The notes below the pieces were generated by a model, which was not told the origin of the DNA, ran no database searches, and saw only the letters and a program-made list of their open reading frames with translations. A program made the position numbers and the translations under genes. DNA of 64,000 nucleotides from Phytomonas francai (lineage: Eukaryota > Euglenozoa > Kinetoplastea > Trypanosomatida > Trypanosomatidae): the NCBI GenBank assembly GCA_001766655.1, contig MJCC01000027.1, positions 27,353 through 91,352 of the forward strand, written 5' to 3'. Below, piece after piece: positions 44,301 through 55,038 of this stretch; position 1 is the first letter of the stretch; every line of letters begins with the position of its first letter.

Positions 44301-47300
44301 CCGCACGAGCAGGGCGACGTCGGTGAAGATCTCCGGCTTCGCGGAGGGGCCGAGCAGGAGCGCGAGGTGGCTCGCGTAGTAGAGAATCGCGGAGGTCAGA
44401 TAAGCCTTTCCCGTCGGCGGGGGCGGGGGGGGCGCCGGCGGGGGCGCCGCCCTGCCCCTCCCACACACGAGCGCCGGAACGTAGCTCTGCGGCCGCCGCT
44501 CCACCGGCGTGCACCTCGACTTCGGGATGAGCCTCACCAACCACCGCAGCCGCGCCGCGCTGTACGCGGGGGTGTAAAATCCCCCGCTCACGCACTCCTG
44601 CCCGTCCACGACGAGCCTGAACTCGAGCGCGTCGCCGTCGCCGACGAGGCGGGCCTCCATCAGCCCGCCATGCTTCTCCTGCGGGAGCCATCGCGTCAGG
44701 CGGCCCCCGCACGCCTCGCAGGCCCGCCAGAGCAAAAGCTCCGAGAAGTCCTTATACCCCCTCCGCGCGCGGCATCGCTGGCAGATGCTGAAGCGCTCCG
44801 GCGGGGAGGGGGAGGGGGAGGGGTCGCGCGCGGCGTAGACCAGGGGGGGGCGGCCCGCGGAAAGCCCGCCCCCGGGGTCCAGGCGAAGGCTCCCGCAGGT
44901 CGCGCACTGGCGGGTGAAAATGGGGTTGTACGCGTAATTGCAGACGACGCAGACCCAGACGGCCCCGGCGCGCGCGGCCCGGCAGACCACGCACCGCGTC
45001 GTCCCGGCGGCGTTGATTAACGTGCACCGCTCACAGGTCCACTCCCGGTTGAGGCTGCGCTCGAACTCGTCGGTGGCGTTCTCGTCCGAAGGGGCGACCT
45101 CGGAGACGCGAAAGACCGCGCGCCCCTGCGCGGTCGTCGGGGTGAGCATCCGGCAGAGAAACGTGAACTCGCCGCGCGCGCAATTCCCCTCGCCCTCAAC
45201 CCACGCCTCCTTCTCGCCCGCCCCCCGCTCCGCGCTCGCGCGGAAGGTGATCGTCAGCGGCGGCCAAGCGCCTTCGTCGGGGGGGTCGGCGGTCGGCGGT
45301 CGCGCGGCTCGCCGGCCCCCCGTCGGGCGCCGCTGCGCGTACGCCGGCGGCGGCGGGCGCGCCGCGTCGGACCACGCCGCGAGCATCCCCGTATACGGCG
45401 TCGACCGGCGAAAGCGGCGAAGGATCTGGTCGTAAAGGATGCAAAGGCTCGCAGGGGCCTCGTGCTGCTCCCCGCACTCGCCCCAGTCCCGCCCGCAGGT
45501 CGGGCAGAGCAGCTGGAGCAGCCCCTCGGTGTCTTGATTCAGCACCAGATGGGGCTGTCGGACGGAGGCCCCGCCGCCCCCGCCTCCTGGGGCCCCTGCG
45601 CGTGAAGCCTGCGGGGAGGTTTTCAAAACCAGCTCGACCGTCTTCGCCGCGGGGTCGTCGTCGTCGGCCTCGCCCCAGAGGATGTCGTTCCAGGCCTCCG
45701 TCAGCATCCCCTCCGGCGCGACCTCCAGGCTCTCCTGGCACTGCAAAAGCCGCAGCATCGCCTGCGTGACCGCCGCCTCGAGCGCCTTCACCTCGGCCCC
45801 GCCCTCGGCCTCGGCCTCGGCCTCCGTCTCGCCCGGGGCCTCGCGCGCCCTCGCCTGGCGATCCTCGTAAGTCCACGAAAGCAGGCGTAAATAACGGACC
45901 AAAAGTCCCGGCGAGCGGACCACGCAGACGGCGGGCGAGGCCCGCCCCGCGCGGCCGCGGCCGCCCTCGAACGGCGGCGGAGGCCCCTCGATCAGCCCGA
46001 GGACGCCGCGGAGGAGCTCGGCGAGGAAAAGCCGCGCGGGGATCGTCAGGCCCACGTGCGAGGCCGCGTTCGGTGCGAGGGCCGCGGCGACCACGCGCGC
46101 GATCCCCGCGCCGCCCTCGCGGACGACCGCCCAGGGCCCGTCCACGGCGACGAGGCGGACCTCCTGGTGGTGCTTGAGGGCGCCGGAGCCGGCGGGCGGG
46201 CGGTAGACGAACTCGAGCTCATCGCCGTCCGCGCCGAGGATCTGCAAAGCGATCCGCCGCCGCCCCTCCCTCTCCTCTTTTTTCTCGTTCTCCTCCTCCT
46301 CGGCATCGCCTTCGCGCGGGGCGAGGGGCGCGAGGAGGTCGGGGAGGAGCTCCGCCGTCCAGCCGGTCACCATCGCGCGCATCACGGACCGGGCGTAGAG
46401 GGCGACCTCGCACGGCGGGTACATCCAGAGCGCCCGGCTGTCCCGATTAAAAAGCTCGACGAAGGGGACGAGGACCTCGACGGCGGGCGGGAGGTCGAGG
46501 AAGAGCGTCCCGAGCGGCCGGCCGTTCCGCCGGAAGGCGATGCGCCGGCTCCGCGTGTACACGACGACCGTAATCACGTCGCCGGCGCCGAAGACGACGC
46601 CGTCGTCCGGCGCGAGCCAATTCTGGCGGTGCCGCCGCAGCGCCGCGCGGGAGCCCTCCGCGCAGTCCGAAATCAAGTCCGAGAGGGAATAGCCGCCGGA
46701 GTTCCCCGCGAGCTGCCGCCCCCCCAAACCCCCGCAAAAGGCGACCTCCACGTGGTAGTACCGCCCGAGCGTCTCCGTCGGGAAGCCGCGCTGGAGCTTC
46801 GCGGCGAAGGCGACCCCCACGTGGTAGTACCGCCCGAGCGTCNNNNNNNNNNNNNNNNNNNNNNNNNNNNNNNNNNNNNNNNNNNNNNNNNNNNNNNNNN
46901 NNNNNNNNNNNNNNNNNNNNNNNNNNNNNNNNNNNNNNNNNNNNNNNNNNNNNNNNNNNNNNNNNNNNNNNNNNNNNNNNNNNNNNNNNNNNNNNNNNNN
47001 NNNNNNNNNNNNNNNNNNNNNNNNNNNNNNNNNNNNNNNNNNNNNNNNNNNNNNNNNNNNNNNNNNNNNNNNNNNNNNNNNNNNNNNNNNNNNNNNNNNN
47101 NNNNNNNNNNNNNNNNNNNNNNNNNNNNNNNNNNNNNNNNNNNNNNNNNNNNNNNNNNNNNNNNNNNNNNNNNNNNNNNNNNNNNNNNNNNNNNNNNNNN
47201 NNNNNNNNNNNNNNNNNNNNNNNNNNNNNNNNNNNNNNNNNNNNNNNNNNNNNNNNNNNNNNNNNNNNNNNNNNNNNNNNNNNNNNNNNNNNNNNNNNNN

Positions 47301-50300
47301 NNNNNNNNNNNNNNNNNNNNNNNNNNNNNNNNNNNNNNNNNNNNNNNNNNNNNNNNNNNNNNNNNNNNNNNNNNNNNNNNNNNNNNNNNNNNNNNNNNNN
47401 NNNNNNNNNNNNNNNNNNNNNNNNNNNNNNNNNNNNNNNNNNCGCCGCCCCCCCGGCCTCCGCCTCCGCGAGCCGCAGAAGCCGCGCGAGGTCGCGCAGA
47501 AGCGGGCCCTCGCACGCGGCCCCGAGCGCCCGCCGGTGGGAAAAAGGGCCGCCGCCGCCGCCCTCGGCCTTCCTCGCCGCGAGAATCACGCCGTGGAGGA
47601 GGTGGACGGCGTAGAGGGCGACGGCGTACGGCGTCAGCCGCTCGGGCGGGCCGCGCGCGGGGCCGGGCCGCCGCGCCGAAAACGGCCCCGGCGCCCACCC
47701 CACGCGCGCGCGGGCCTCCCCGGCGAAGCCGAGGACCAAAAAAAGCGGCCGCCCCCGCGGCGCCCCCACCCACGCGAGCAGGTGGCCGTTCTGAAAGAGC
47801 CCCACCCGCCAGCGCCCGCCGGCGAAGCCGAAGACGAAACTCACGACGTCGCCCTTCTGCAGGGGGGGGAGGGCGTGCGGGCGGCCGCCCGCGCGAAGGG
47901 CGCCGTCGCCGTGGTAGAAAATCCCCGCCCCGTCCTGCGCGGGGTTCGGCTGCGCGAAGCCCAGCGCGGGCGTCGCCAGGCCGACGTAGAACTTCGAAAG
48001 GGCCTTGTCGCTTAAGAGCTCGACGTGGTAGCTCGCGGGGCCGCCGCCGCCGCCGCTCGCGGAATCCTCCGAGAAAACCGGCTCCTCGGAGTGCGCGAAC
48101 GAGTAGGACGCGTGCGCGAGAAAGCTCCGCGGCGATTCCTGCGAGGCCCCAATCATGTGAAATTCCTCCTCGCCGAGGGATCCGTCGCTGGCGTCGTCAA
48201 AGTACTCGGAAAGGAGCTTCTCAAAGTCGGCCTCGTCGGCCTCATAAATTTGAAACGACTCCGTCGGCGTGAGGTTGGAGAAATTGGGGAGGATCGAGGT
48301 CACGTCCGGCATGATCTCCTTTCGGATAAACTCCGCATCGCACGCGTCAAGCGGGATCGCGAGCAGGGAAAGCGTCAGCACGGCGAACGCGCCGTAATCC
48401 CAGCCCTCGAGAAGAAAGCGCTCGGGGGCGGCTTCGATCCCATCCTGCCCCGTTTTCAGCCCGCGGAGAGCGCCGTAAAGCCCCCGGAGGATGCGATGCA
48501 CGAGCGCGCGAATCTTCGCCTCGCGGGCCGCCCCGCAGCCCGCGCACGCGGCCAAATAATGCCCCCGGGGCGCCAACGGCGCGGGCGAGGCGGCCCCCGC
48601 CTGTTGGGTGAGAAACCCTCTCGTCAAGGCCGCCACGAGCGCGAGGTTCTTCGCGGAGACGACCGCACAGCAGCGCTCGAGCATCCCCAGAAGCACCGCC
48701 GCGAGGTCCGCGCGGGCTTGGCGACGCCGGAGGTGCGCCTCCAGCTCCGCCGGCCCGAGGTCGCCGCGGAAAAAAAGCGCGAGGACGGCCTCCACGACCT
48801 GCGGGACGGGCGCCGCGGGAAAGGACGCGACGCGGCTTCGCAAAAACGCGGCGAGCTCCGCCGCGTGCGCGTTGGGGTCGATCGCGGCGGCGCTCGCGAC
48901 GCTCACGCGGCGAACGACGTCCAGCCAAAGGTGCGAGCCCCAGTGGAGCTCCCCTCCCCCCGCGGGGTGGGGGGGGGCGAAGGTGAGGTAGTGCGCGCAG
49001 GCCGTCAGCGCCGCGCGCACGCCGGCGAGGTCGCGCGTCCGGCAGAGCACGCGGCGCCGGAGCTCCTCGTCGGGGAGCCCCGAGGCGAGGCTCCGGAGAA
49101 GGGCGGAATCGCGCGGCGGATCGACCCCCTCCCCTGCAGGGGTGAAGGCGCCGCGGAAGAGCACGGCGAAGGCCTCGGGGTGCCCCATCCCCCCCCCGCC
49201 CCCCGCCCGGGCCGCGGCCGGGGGGGCCCGCGCGGGGGAGGGAAGAGCCGGGCGACCGAAAAGCTCGCCGAGGACGCACCACGCGAGCCGGCGCTGGGCG
49301 AAGAGGAGGGCGTGGAGCCACTCGACCTCCCACCGGGCGTCCATGCGCATCCGGAGCGCGATGTCGATGCCGACCCGCAGCCGCGCGCGGTCGTCGGCGG
49401 GGGGGCAGCGGACGCGCACCTCGCAGGGGCCCGCCTCCCACGAAAAGACGGCGTTCGCGGCGGGGGAATGGCAGGCACCGACGACGTCGCCCGCGCACCG
49501 CTCGGCGTGGAGGGGGACCAGCAGCAGGCGCGCGCCCTCGCAATGCGCGGCGGAATCGACCCGCAGGACGACCCGCCGCGCGTGCGGGATCGCAAACGTC
49601 GACGTCGAGGCCCCGCCGCGGGGCTTGCGGGGGGGTCGCGAAGGCGGCCGCGGCCCCGCCCCCGCCGCCCCCCCGTCCTCCCCTCGCCGATCGACCGGGG
49701 AATTCGCGGTGGGGGGGCTGCCCGCCGGGGGATCCGCGAGCAGATCGCCGGGGGGGTGATCCTCGGCCCCCTGCGTCCTACTCCGCCCGCCGATATCCTC
49801 GTCGTCCACGGAGGAGTCGAGGCTGCGGAGGTCGGGCGAGAGGGCCTCCTCTTCCGCCGTCGGAGCCGCCCGCGCCGCCGAAGAAGCGGAAGAAAGAGGC
49901 GAAAACGAGGTCGAAGAGGCCGCGCCGCTCACCGATAACCCCATCTTCATCGTGAAATCCACGTCCGTGAGCCCCTCCTCGCCCGCGGCCGAAGTCGTCG
50001 ACGTGGAAAGGCTGAAGAGCGGGTTCAGGCGGACCGCGGGCATCGTAGCCGTGGAAAGGACCTCGCCGAGCGCGCAGAGGTCCGCCGACGGCCAGTTCAC
50101 AAGCGAAACAATGTGCAAAACGGGGATCAAAACGTTGAAAACGAGGCGCTGATGGCGTACATCCGCTTCGTAGGATCCCCCACCCCCATCGCCGCCATGA
50201 ATCGAAGCTTTCTCAGCAAAACTATTATTTGTGGGCGTAATCCTCGCGCCCACCTCATCTTTTATGCCAGTTGGTGCTTTAACACTCTGCTTCTGAAGCG

Positions 50301-51252
50301 TCTTTTCGGCCTGAATTAACTGTTTCAGAAGACGCACGTAAAAGGCCCCTGCTAGTGGTATCTGGGGAACCGCTAACGCCAGCGCGGCGGCCGTCGAAAC
50401 CACCCTCTGCTCAAGCTTCTTATAAGCGTTCAAACTGCTCACTCCTGCATACATCTCTGAGCTCGCCGCATGCTCCGCCAGGTGTGGGATAGCCGTGAGT
50501 GGTGTAATCATCTCCGCCATGAGGGAGGTCACCATGTTCATATCCACCTCCTCCGCGTATAAAAGGAGTATAACGGCGTCCGGTTTCACCACATCCTCCA
50601 GGACATCGTCGGCGTCGTTATCGTAGTCGGCCACGGGGCTTGGGAGGTCCAAGCTGCTGATATTGATGTTGAAGTCTTTCTTCACCGCACTACCGGTGCT
50701 TCGGCCGCTAATCGAAGGCGCCGTCGGAGAGGAGGCCGGCGTGTTCGCTCGGCGTGGGGAGGGGGTGAGCACGTCTACCTCGCCCGCCCCCTTCGCCCCG
50801 CCGTAGGGCGCCGCATGATCGAAAGAGTTTTGGGCGCTGGGTTGGATGTACGACAAGGACTCGCAAGCGCCGATGAAAGTCCGATCGCTCGCCCGCCAGG
50901 CCGTCGGCCCTAGCATCTCCTCCCGCATCTTCTTCAGCAGGTGCGCGAAAAGCGCCGAGCGAAGGCGAAAGCAGGTCGCGTGAGGCTCGTCCTCGATGCG
51001 GTTCTCATCCTCGAGCTGGCTCGCCACGACCTGCGCGGAGGTCTCGAGGCTCGCGCGAAAGGCATGCTCGCTGGGCTCCACCAAGGCGCTAATTCGCATC
51101 GGCGGGGTGAATAATAAATCGCTCGTGGCGGAAGGCTGCCCCTGCGCGGATAAATGCGGCCAGGCTGCACGGCAGAGCGCCTCCGGGGAGAGATCCATCA
51201 CCCCCTCCAATTTGCATCGGAAGGGATTAATCGTGAAATACCTGGCCTGCAT
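41343..51252 (-). CDS. Giant SPRY / RanBP2-zinc-finger / HECT E3 ubiquitin ligase (interrupted by assembly gap)
   Basis: I read one gene: about 1,270 residues before the 600-N gap and about 1,830 after it. N to C: a helical N-terminus; SPRY-like (about 47700-48030, FVFGFAGGRWRVGLFQNGH); gap; SPRY-like (46390-46842, NGRPLGTLFLDLP); two RanBP2-type fingers (EWTCERCTLINAAGTTRC and VWVCVVCNYAYN, about 44880-45050) and a further Cys cluster; a third SPRY (about 43230-43740, GWGTLQHEKMN); and a C-terminal HECT domain. The catalytic cysteine is in LPTSHTCSPVSLRLQKY (codon 41445-41447), 34 residues from the end, as in HECT ligases. Trypanosomatids are known to encode SPRY/HECT proteins. The two parts are out of frame across the N run, so the true gap length differs from 600. 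Start Met at 51252 (MQARYFTINPF). Confidence 0.87.
46751..46842 (+). repeat. 69-bp in-frame direct repeat abutting the assembly gap
   Basis: The 23-bp string starting CGTGGTAGTACCGCCCGAGC occurs at 46751-46773 and again at 46820-46842, 69 bp (23 codons) apart. The match extends upstream with one mismatch. Both encode TLGRYYHV in the HECT-ligase SPRY region, and the second copy ends exactly where the Ns begin. Confidence 0.85.
46843..47442. other. Assembly gap (600 N) inside the HECT ligase gene
   Basis: Exactly 600 Ns, probably a placeholder or estimated length. Reading frames on the two sides differ by one, so the real missing length is not a multiple that keeps 600. Part of a SPRY-containing region is lost. 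Confidence 0.97.
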
Positions 51253-52571
51253 CCTCCCCCACACGCATACACACAAATCGGATGCGTGAAATAGGTGCTT
51301 TCAATTCCTTGTTTAGGTGTCAGTATTGTGATCGCTTCTCCTTCTGTCCTTTCTTTTTTTATTCTATGCTTTCCCTTTCGATAAAGTAGTGCGTGTGCCT
51401 TATGTTGATGAGCTGACGCCTGGTTCTATATTCCACACACACACTCACACGAAAAGGTGTACCTTTGAAGTTAAAAAAAGGCTATATCCGCACTTCTCTA
51501 TTGCTGCTCTTTCACACAATGTTAAACCGGCCCGTCAGAAATTTTCGGTATTTCGCTTTCACTTGAACAAGCGTATAAAATAGCTAATAAGCTTCTGTTT
51601 TGAAGATTTCTCTTTGTTCCTATCTGATGAATGTTTTCGTTTTGTTTTGTTTAGGTTGCTAGTAATGCAGTAAGTATAATAATAATAATAGTAATAATAA
51701 TAGGGTATCCGTTACTTTCTTGATAAAAGAAGGGAAACCCCGTAAAAAAAAATTCCAAATTAGAAAACAGAACCCCTATGAAAGAGAAAAAACAAGTGGC
51801 AAAATATATTCCTAAAAAGAACAAGCAACTGGAGAATAGTTTCCCTCGTTTTAGGAGACAGAAATGGAGGATAATAATAAGATGCATATACAGCGTGAAA
51901 AAGGAAAAGATTGCGAAGGGAAAATTCCGATGTTTATCGCCCTCCCTTCCCTCCCCTTATATCTATATAACGCTTTGTTGTTAAAGTAAGAGAAAGCAAA
52001 GAAATACTCAGCAACGTGTTCGATTTGAGCCTCAACGATTAAATGCTTCTTTGGAGCTAGAACTTCTCCAATTATTCTTCCTCTTTTAAAGGCGAGACAA
52101 TTCACACAGTTGGTGTAACAAATCACTATGCACCAGCATCATTGAATATGGTATCTCGATAAGCAACAACTCATGTCTACATGCAGCGGAGTGGGTACGC
52201 TTGCATACCACATATATGTGTATGGACCTGTCAACCAATATATATATATATATATATATCGAAGCATAGGTACAGATACGTCGATTCGCCCCTCTTGAGG
52301 AATGCATGTTATCTACCAAAGACTAAAAAAGAACGCGACATTGCACACCAACACGCATTCCCATATCGTCTTACAGATTCAAATCACCGTGTTTAACGAA
52401 CGCAAGGAAACTTTTGCGCGCACACACGTACACTCCCACCCACTCAAAAGGGAGAGAGAGAGAGAGAGAATCCTATACATTTACATATATATATATATAT
52501 ATATATATTATTTATTTATTTACGCCCATGAACCGTGTTCACGTGCGTACCCCACCCCCACCCCACCCCCC
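51253..52571. other. 1.3-kb spacer with several microsatellites
   Basis: AT-rich. Contains a minus-strand tract CCTTTTTTTAACTTCAAAG at about 51461-51480, possibly the HECT-gene acceptor. Also AAT repeats (51677-51705), TA repeats (52240-52259 and 52484-52508) and a GA repeat (52452-52470). No gene seen. Confidence 0.6.
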
Positions 52572-54569
52572 TCAACGCAGCTCCTCGCCGAGGATGCTGA
52601 GCTCCTGCAGCATCTCGTCTCCGGAGAGGATCGCGGTGCAGCCGTAGGTGACCGCCTTCCCGGGCCGCTCGGCCTCCCAGCGCTTGAGGTCGTCGTACTC
52701 GGCGAAGCAGCCGCCGCCGAGGACGAAGACGATCGCCTGCGAGAAGCCGAGCTCGCGGAGGTCGACGCGGCGCTGCTGCTGGGGGTCGAAGCCGGCGACG
52801 CTCTCGAGCAGCTTCGCGCGCTCGGCCTGCGCGAGGGCGGCGTCGCGGCCCCCCCCGCCGTCGGGGGCCGCGGGCTCCTGCAGGAGGGCCTCCACGAGCC
52901 GCGTGAGGGGGAGGGCCGTGCGGGCGCCGCCGCCGAGCGTCTCCACGAGGTTCTTCGCGAGCTGCTGGGCGAACCCCCAGCCGAAGGCGGCGGCCTCGCC
53001 CTCGCGCCCGGGCCCGCCGGCGGCCGACCAGCTCCGCAGGTGCTTGACGTACGCGAGGGCGGGGAAGTCGGCCCCCTCCGCGCCCTCCTTTTCGCCGTCC
53101 GCGAGGAGGCCGCGGTGGTGCTGGACGACGGCCTCGTCGGGGCTCGGCGGGCCGCAGAGGAGGTGGGCGATCAGGAAGAGCCGCTGGCGGTCCTCGCGGC
53201 GCCCCGCGCGGGCCCGCAGGAGGCGCGCGAACTCCTCGCGGTCGAGCCGCCCGCGCGCGAGGAGGCCGCGCTCGACGCCGTGCAGCCGATCGAGCCCGTC
53301 GGCGCGGATGCGGGTGAGGAGGCCGTAGGCGAGCTGCGTGTGGGCGTCGAGGGCCCGCTTCCGCTCGGCGAGCAGCGGCGCGCTCGCGAGGAGGCGGGAC
53401 ATCGAGGGCGCGGCGCCGCCCTCGTCGGCCGCGAGCGCCGCGTACGCCGCCTGGTACTCCCGCAGCGCCGCCTCGACGGCCGCCCCGATCTCGGCGAAGT
53501 CGGCGCCGCCGTGCGCGGCGTAGAAGCCGTCCCGCGCCCCGTCCAGCTCGAAGACGGCGCCGTCGCCGGGGAGGAGGCAGGTGTTCAGCCGCAGCCCCGC
53601 GGCCTCCGCGAGAAGGCCGCGGTAGGAAAAGGGGTGGTGCAGCGCCGTCGCGAGCTCCGTCGCCCGGTCGACCAGGACGACGACCGGGCGCCCGCGCGAG
53701 GCGGGCGAAAAAAGAGGGGCCCCGCGGCCGGCGTCGCGCAGGGCGCCCGCGAGACGGCGCGCGACGGCCTCGGCCGCCGGCGTGCGCGCGTGGGCGAGGA
53801 CGGGCACCGCGCCGAGGGCGAGAAGGACGTGCAGGAGGCCGCCCGCGACCCCCCGCAACTCCGCCTCCACCCCGGCCTCCGACGCGCCGCGGCGGTGAAG
53901 CCCGAGAAAGACGCGCGGAAGCAGCAGCGAGAAGAGGTCCTCCTCGAGCGCGACGTAGCTCAGCAGGCGGTCGTGCACGCGGAGGTGCTGGATCGAGCCC
54001 AGCGGCGCCGCCGCGAGCCGGCGCGCGAGCAGCTCCAGCAGCTCCCGCGGGACCTGCGCCGTGAAGTTGAGGTAGACCCACTCGTAGAGCTGCCGCGCGC
54101 AGTCCGCGGCGATCCGCTCGACGTTCTCCGGCGTCGGCGCGCAGAAGTAGATCGCGGGGGCCCCCGGGACGGGCTCGCGTTCCGTCTTGATGTGCATGTA
54201 AAGCGTCACCCCAAGCTCGCGAAGGTCGGCGACTTTGAGCAGAGGCGCGATGATGTCCCGGCCCCAGTCGTCGAAGATGAGAAGCCGCCAAATCACAGGA
54301 GCGCCGGCGGCCTGCCCCTCTTGCGCGCCCCCCTGCTCCACCGAACACGCGTCCGAATTGAGAGGCACCGCGGACTTGATCATCCCGATCAGAGCCTCCT
54401 TTTGACACTGGCGAAGGGTGTGCTTTCGTCGGGTGGTATCCCCACCTCGTCTGGCGTAGCTCGCGGCGCCGCCGCCATTGGGGAGAAGGGCGTTCGGCAT
54501 CCCGGAAAGCCCTCCCCCCGCGGAGCTGTTTGTCCGCCCCAAGTAGCTGTAAACCGGCGATCCGCTCAT
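52572..54569 (-). CDS. SLY1: Sly1/SCFD1-type Sec1/Munc18 (SM) vesicle-fusion protein
   Basis: 665 residues, as expected for Sly1 (about 640-670). Sly1 binds syntaxin-5-type SNAREs and promotes ER-Golgi membrane fusion. The N-terminal lobe is diagnostic: LRQCQKEALIGMIK, WRLLIFDDWGRDIIAPLL, VADLRELGVTLYMHI and AIYFCAPTPENVERIAADC match the conserved Sly1 order. Later Sec1-family features include PVVVLVDRATELATALHHPF with the following Tyr-rich segment, and a C-terminal AIVFVLGGGCFAEYDDLKRW. The first ~50 residues are low complexity. Coding GC is extreme. The start follows a T14 tract and AAAG 59 nt upstream. Confidence 0.93.
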   Translation of the reverse strand: MSGSPVYSYLGRTNSSAGGGLSGMPNALLPNGGGAASYARRGGDTTRRKHTLRQCQKEALIGMIKSAVPLNSDACSVEQGGAQEGQAAGAPVIWRLLIFDDWGRDIIAPLLKVADLRELGVTLYMHIKTEREPVPGAPAIYFCAPTPENVERIAADCARQLYEWVYLNFTAQVPRELLELLARRLAAAPLGSIQHLRVHDRLLSYVALEEDLFSLLLPRVFLGLHRRGASEAGVEAELRGVAGGLLHVLLALGAVPVLAHARTPAAEAVARRLAGALRDAGRGAPLFSPASRGRPVVVLVDRATELATALHHPFSYRGLLAEAAGLRLNTCLLPGDGAVFELDGARDGFYAAHGGADFAEIGAAVEAALREYQAAYAALAADEGGAAPSMSRLLASAPLLAERKRALDAHTQLAYGLLTRIRADGLDRLHGVERGLLARGRLDREEFARLLRARAGRREDRQRLFLIAHLLCGPPSPDEAVVQHHRGLLADGEKEGAEGADFPALAYVKHLRSWSAAGGPGREGEAAAFGWGFAQQLAKNLVETLGGGARTALPLTRLVEALLQEPAAPDGGGGRDAALAQAERAKLLESVAGFDPQQQRRVDLRELGFSQAIVFVLGGGCFAEYDDLKRWEAERPGKAVTYGCTAILSGDEMLQELSILGEELR

Positions 54570-54628
54570 CGCTTACGGTTTTCCTTTGCTTCGAATCCTA
54601 ATTTCTATATTAATACAAGTAAGTTATC

Positions 54629-54652
54629 CTTTAAAAAAAAAAAAAAGAGATA
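54629..54652 (-). promoter_or_regulatory. Predicted trans-splice acceptor of SLY1
   Basis: Minus-strand TCTCT followed by T14 and AAAG, with the AG at 54630-54629, 59 nt before the ATG. Confidence 0.6.
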
Positions 54653-54980
54653 GAAATAAGATAAAAAGATGGTGATTTTATTAAATAAAAAAAGAAGCGG
54701 GAGGGGGGGATTTTTAAAAAAAAAGTTGCAGCGTCGTCAGTATCGTTGCCAATTGCTAAAAGGATAAAAAAGAAATGGTAGATTAACCAGGAAGACAAAA
54801 CGGAATGGATATAGTGCAAATAAATTTGAAGCCAGCCCTGAGAGCATATCTAATGTAGCTCACAACAAGCGCAAACGGAAAAAGTTCAGTTGGAAAAGGC
54901 AACCGATCACAGGAAATAGAAGGGGAGGAACAACCCTCCTCATCAACCTCCTCCGAGAAAAAAAATCCTTTGCTCCTAAT

Positions 54981-55000
54981 GGGGGGGGGGGGGGGGGGGG
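54981..55000 (+). repeat. G20 homopolymer (C20 in the transcript)
   Basis: Twenty consecutive G, about 40 bp beyond the stop codon of the upstream gene, so within its 3' UTR as C20. Length may be uncertain. Confidence 0.8.
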
Positions 55001-55038
55001 TAAAGAAAAAGATGCATTCCCCATCCCACCCCCTTTCA

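Larger units (their letters stand above)
54570..55038. other. Spacer with G20 run
   Basis: Contains the SLY1 acceptor tract, A/T-rich sequence and a G20 run. No gene seen. Confidence 0.65.

Noticed and set aside
46447..46842. Continuation of the upstream HECT-ligase frame past the N gap
   Set aside because: Only open because the Ns have no stops. It reads DARAVLPRGGRL-type nonsense, whereas the correct SPRY frame is shifted by one.
46056..48272. 738-codon plus-strand frame spanning the N gap
   Set aside because: Mostly N and antisense to the HECT ligase; no coding signal.
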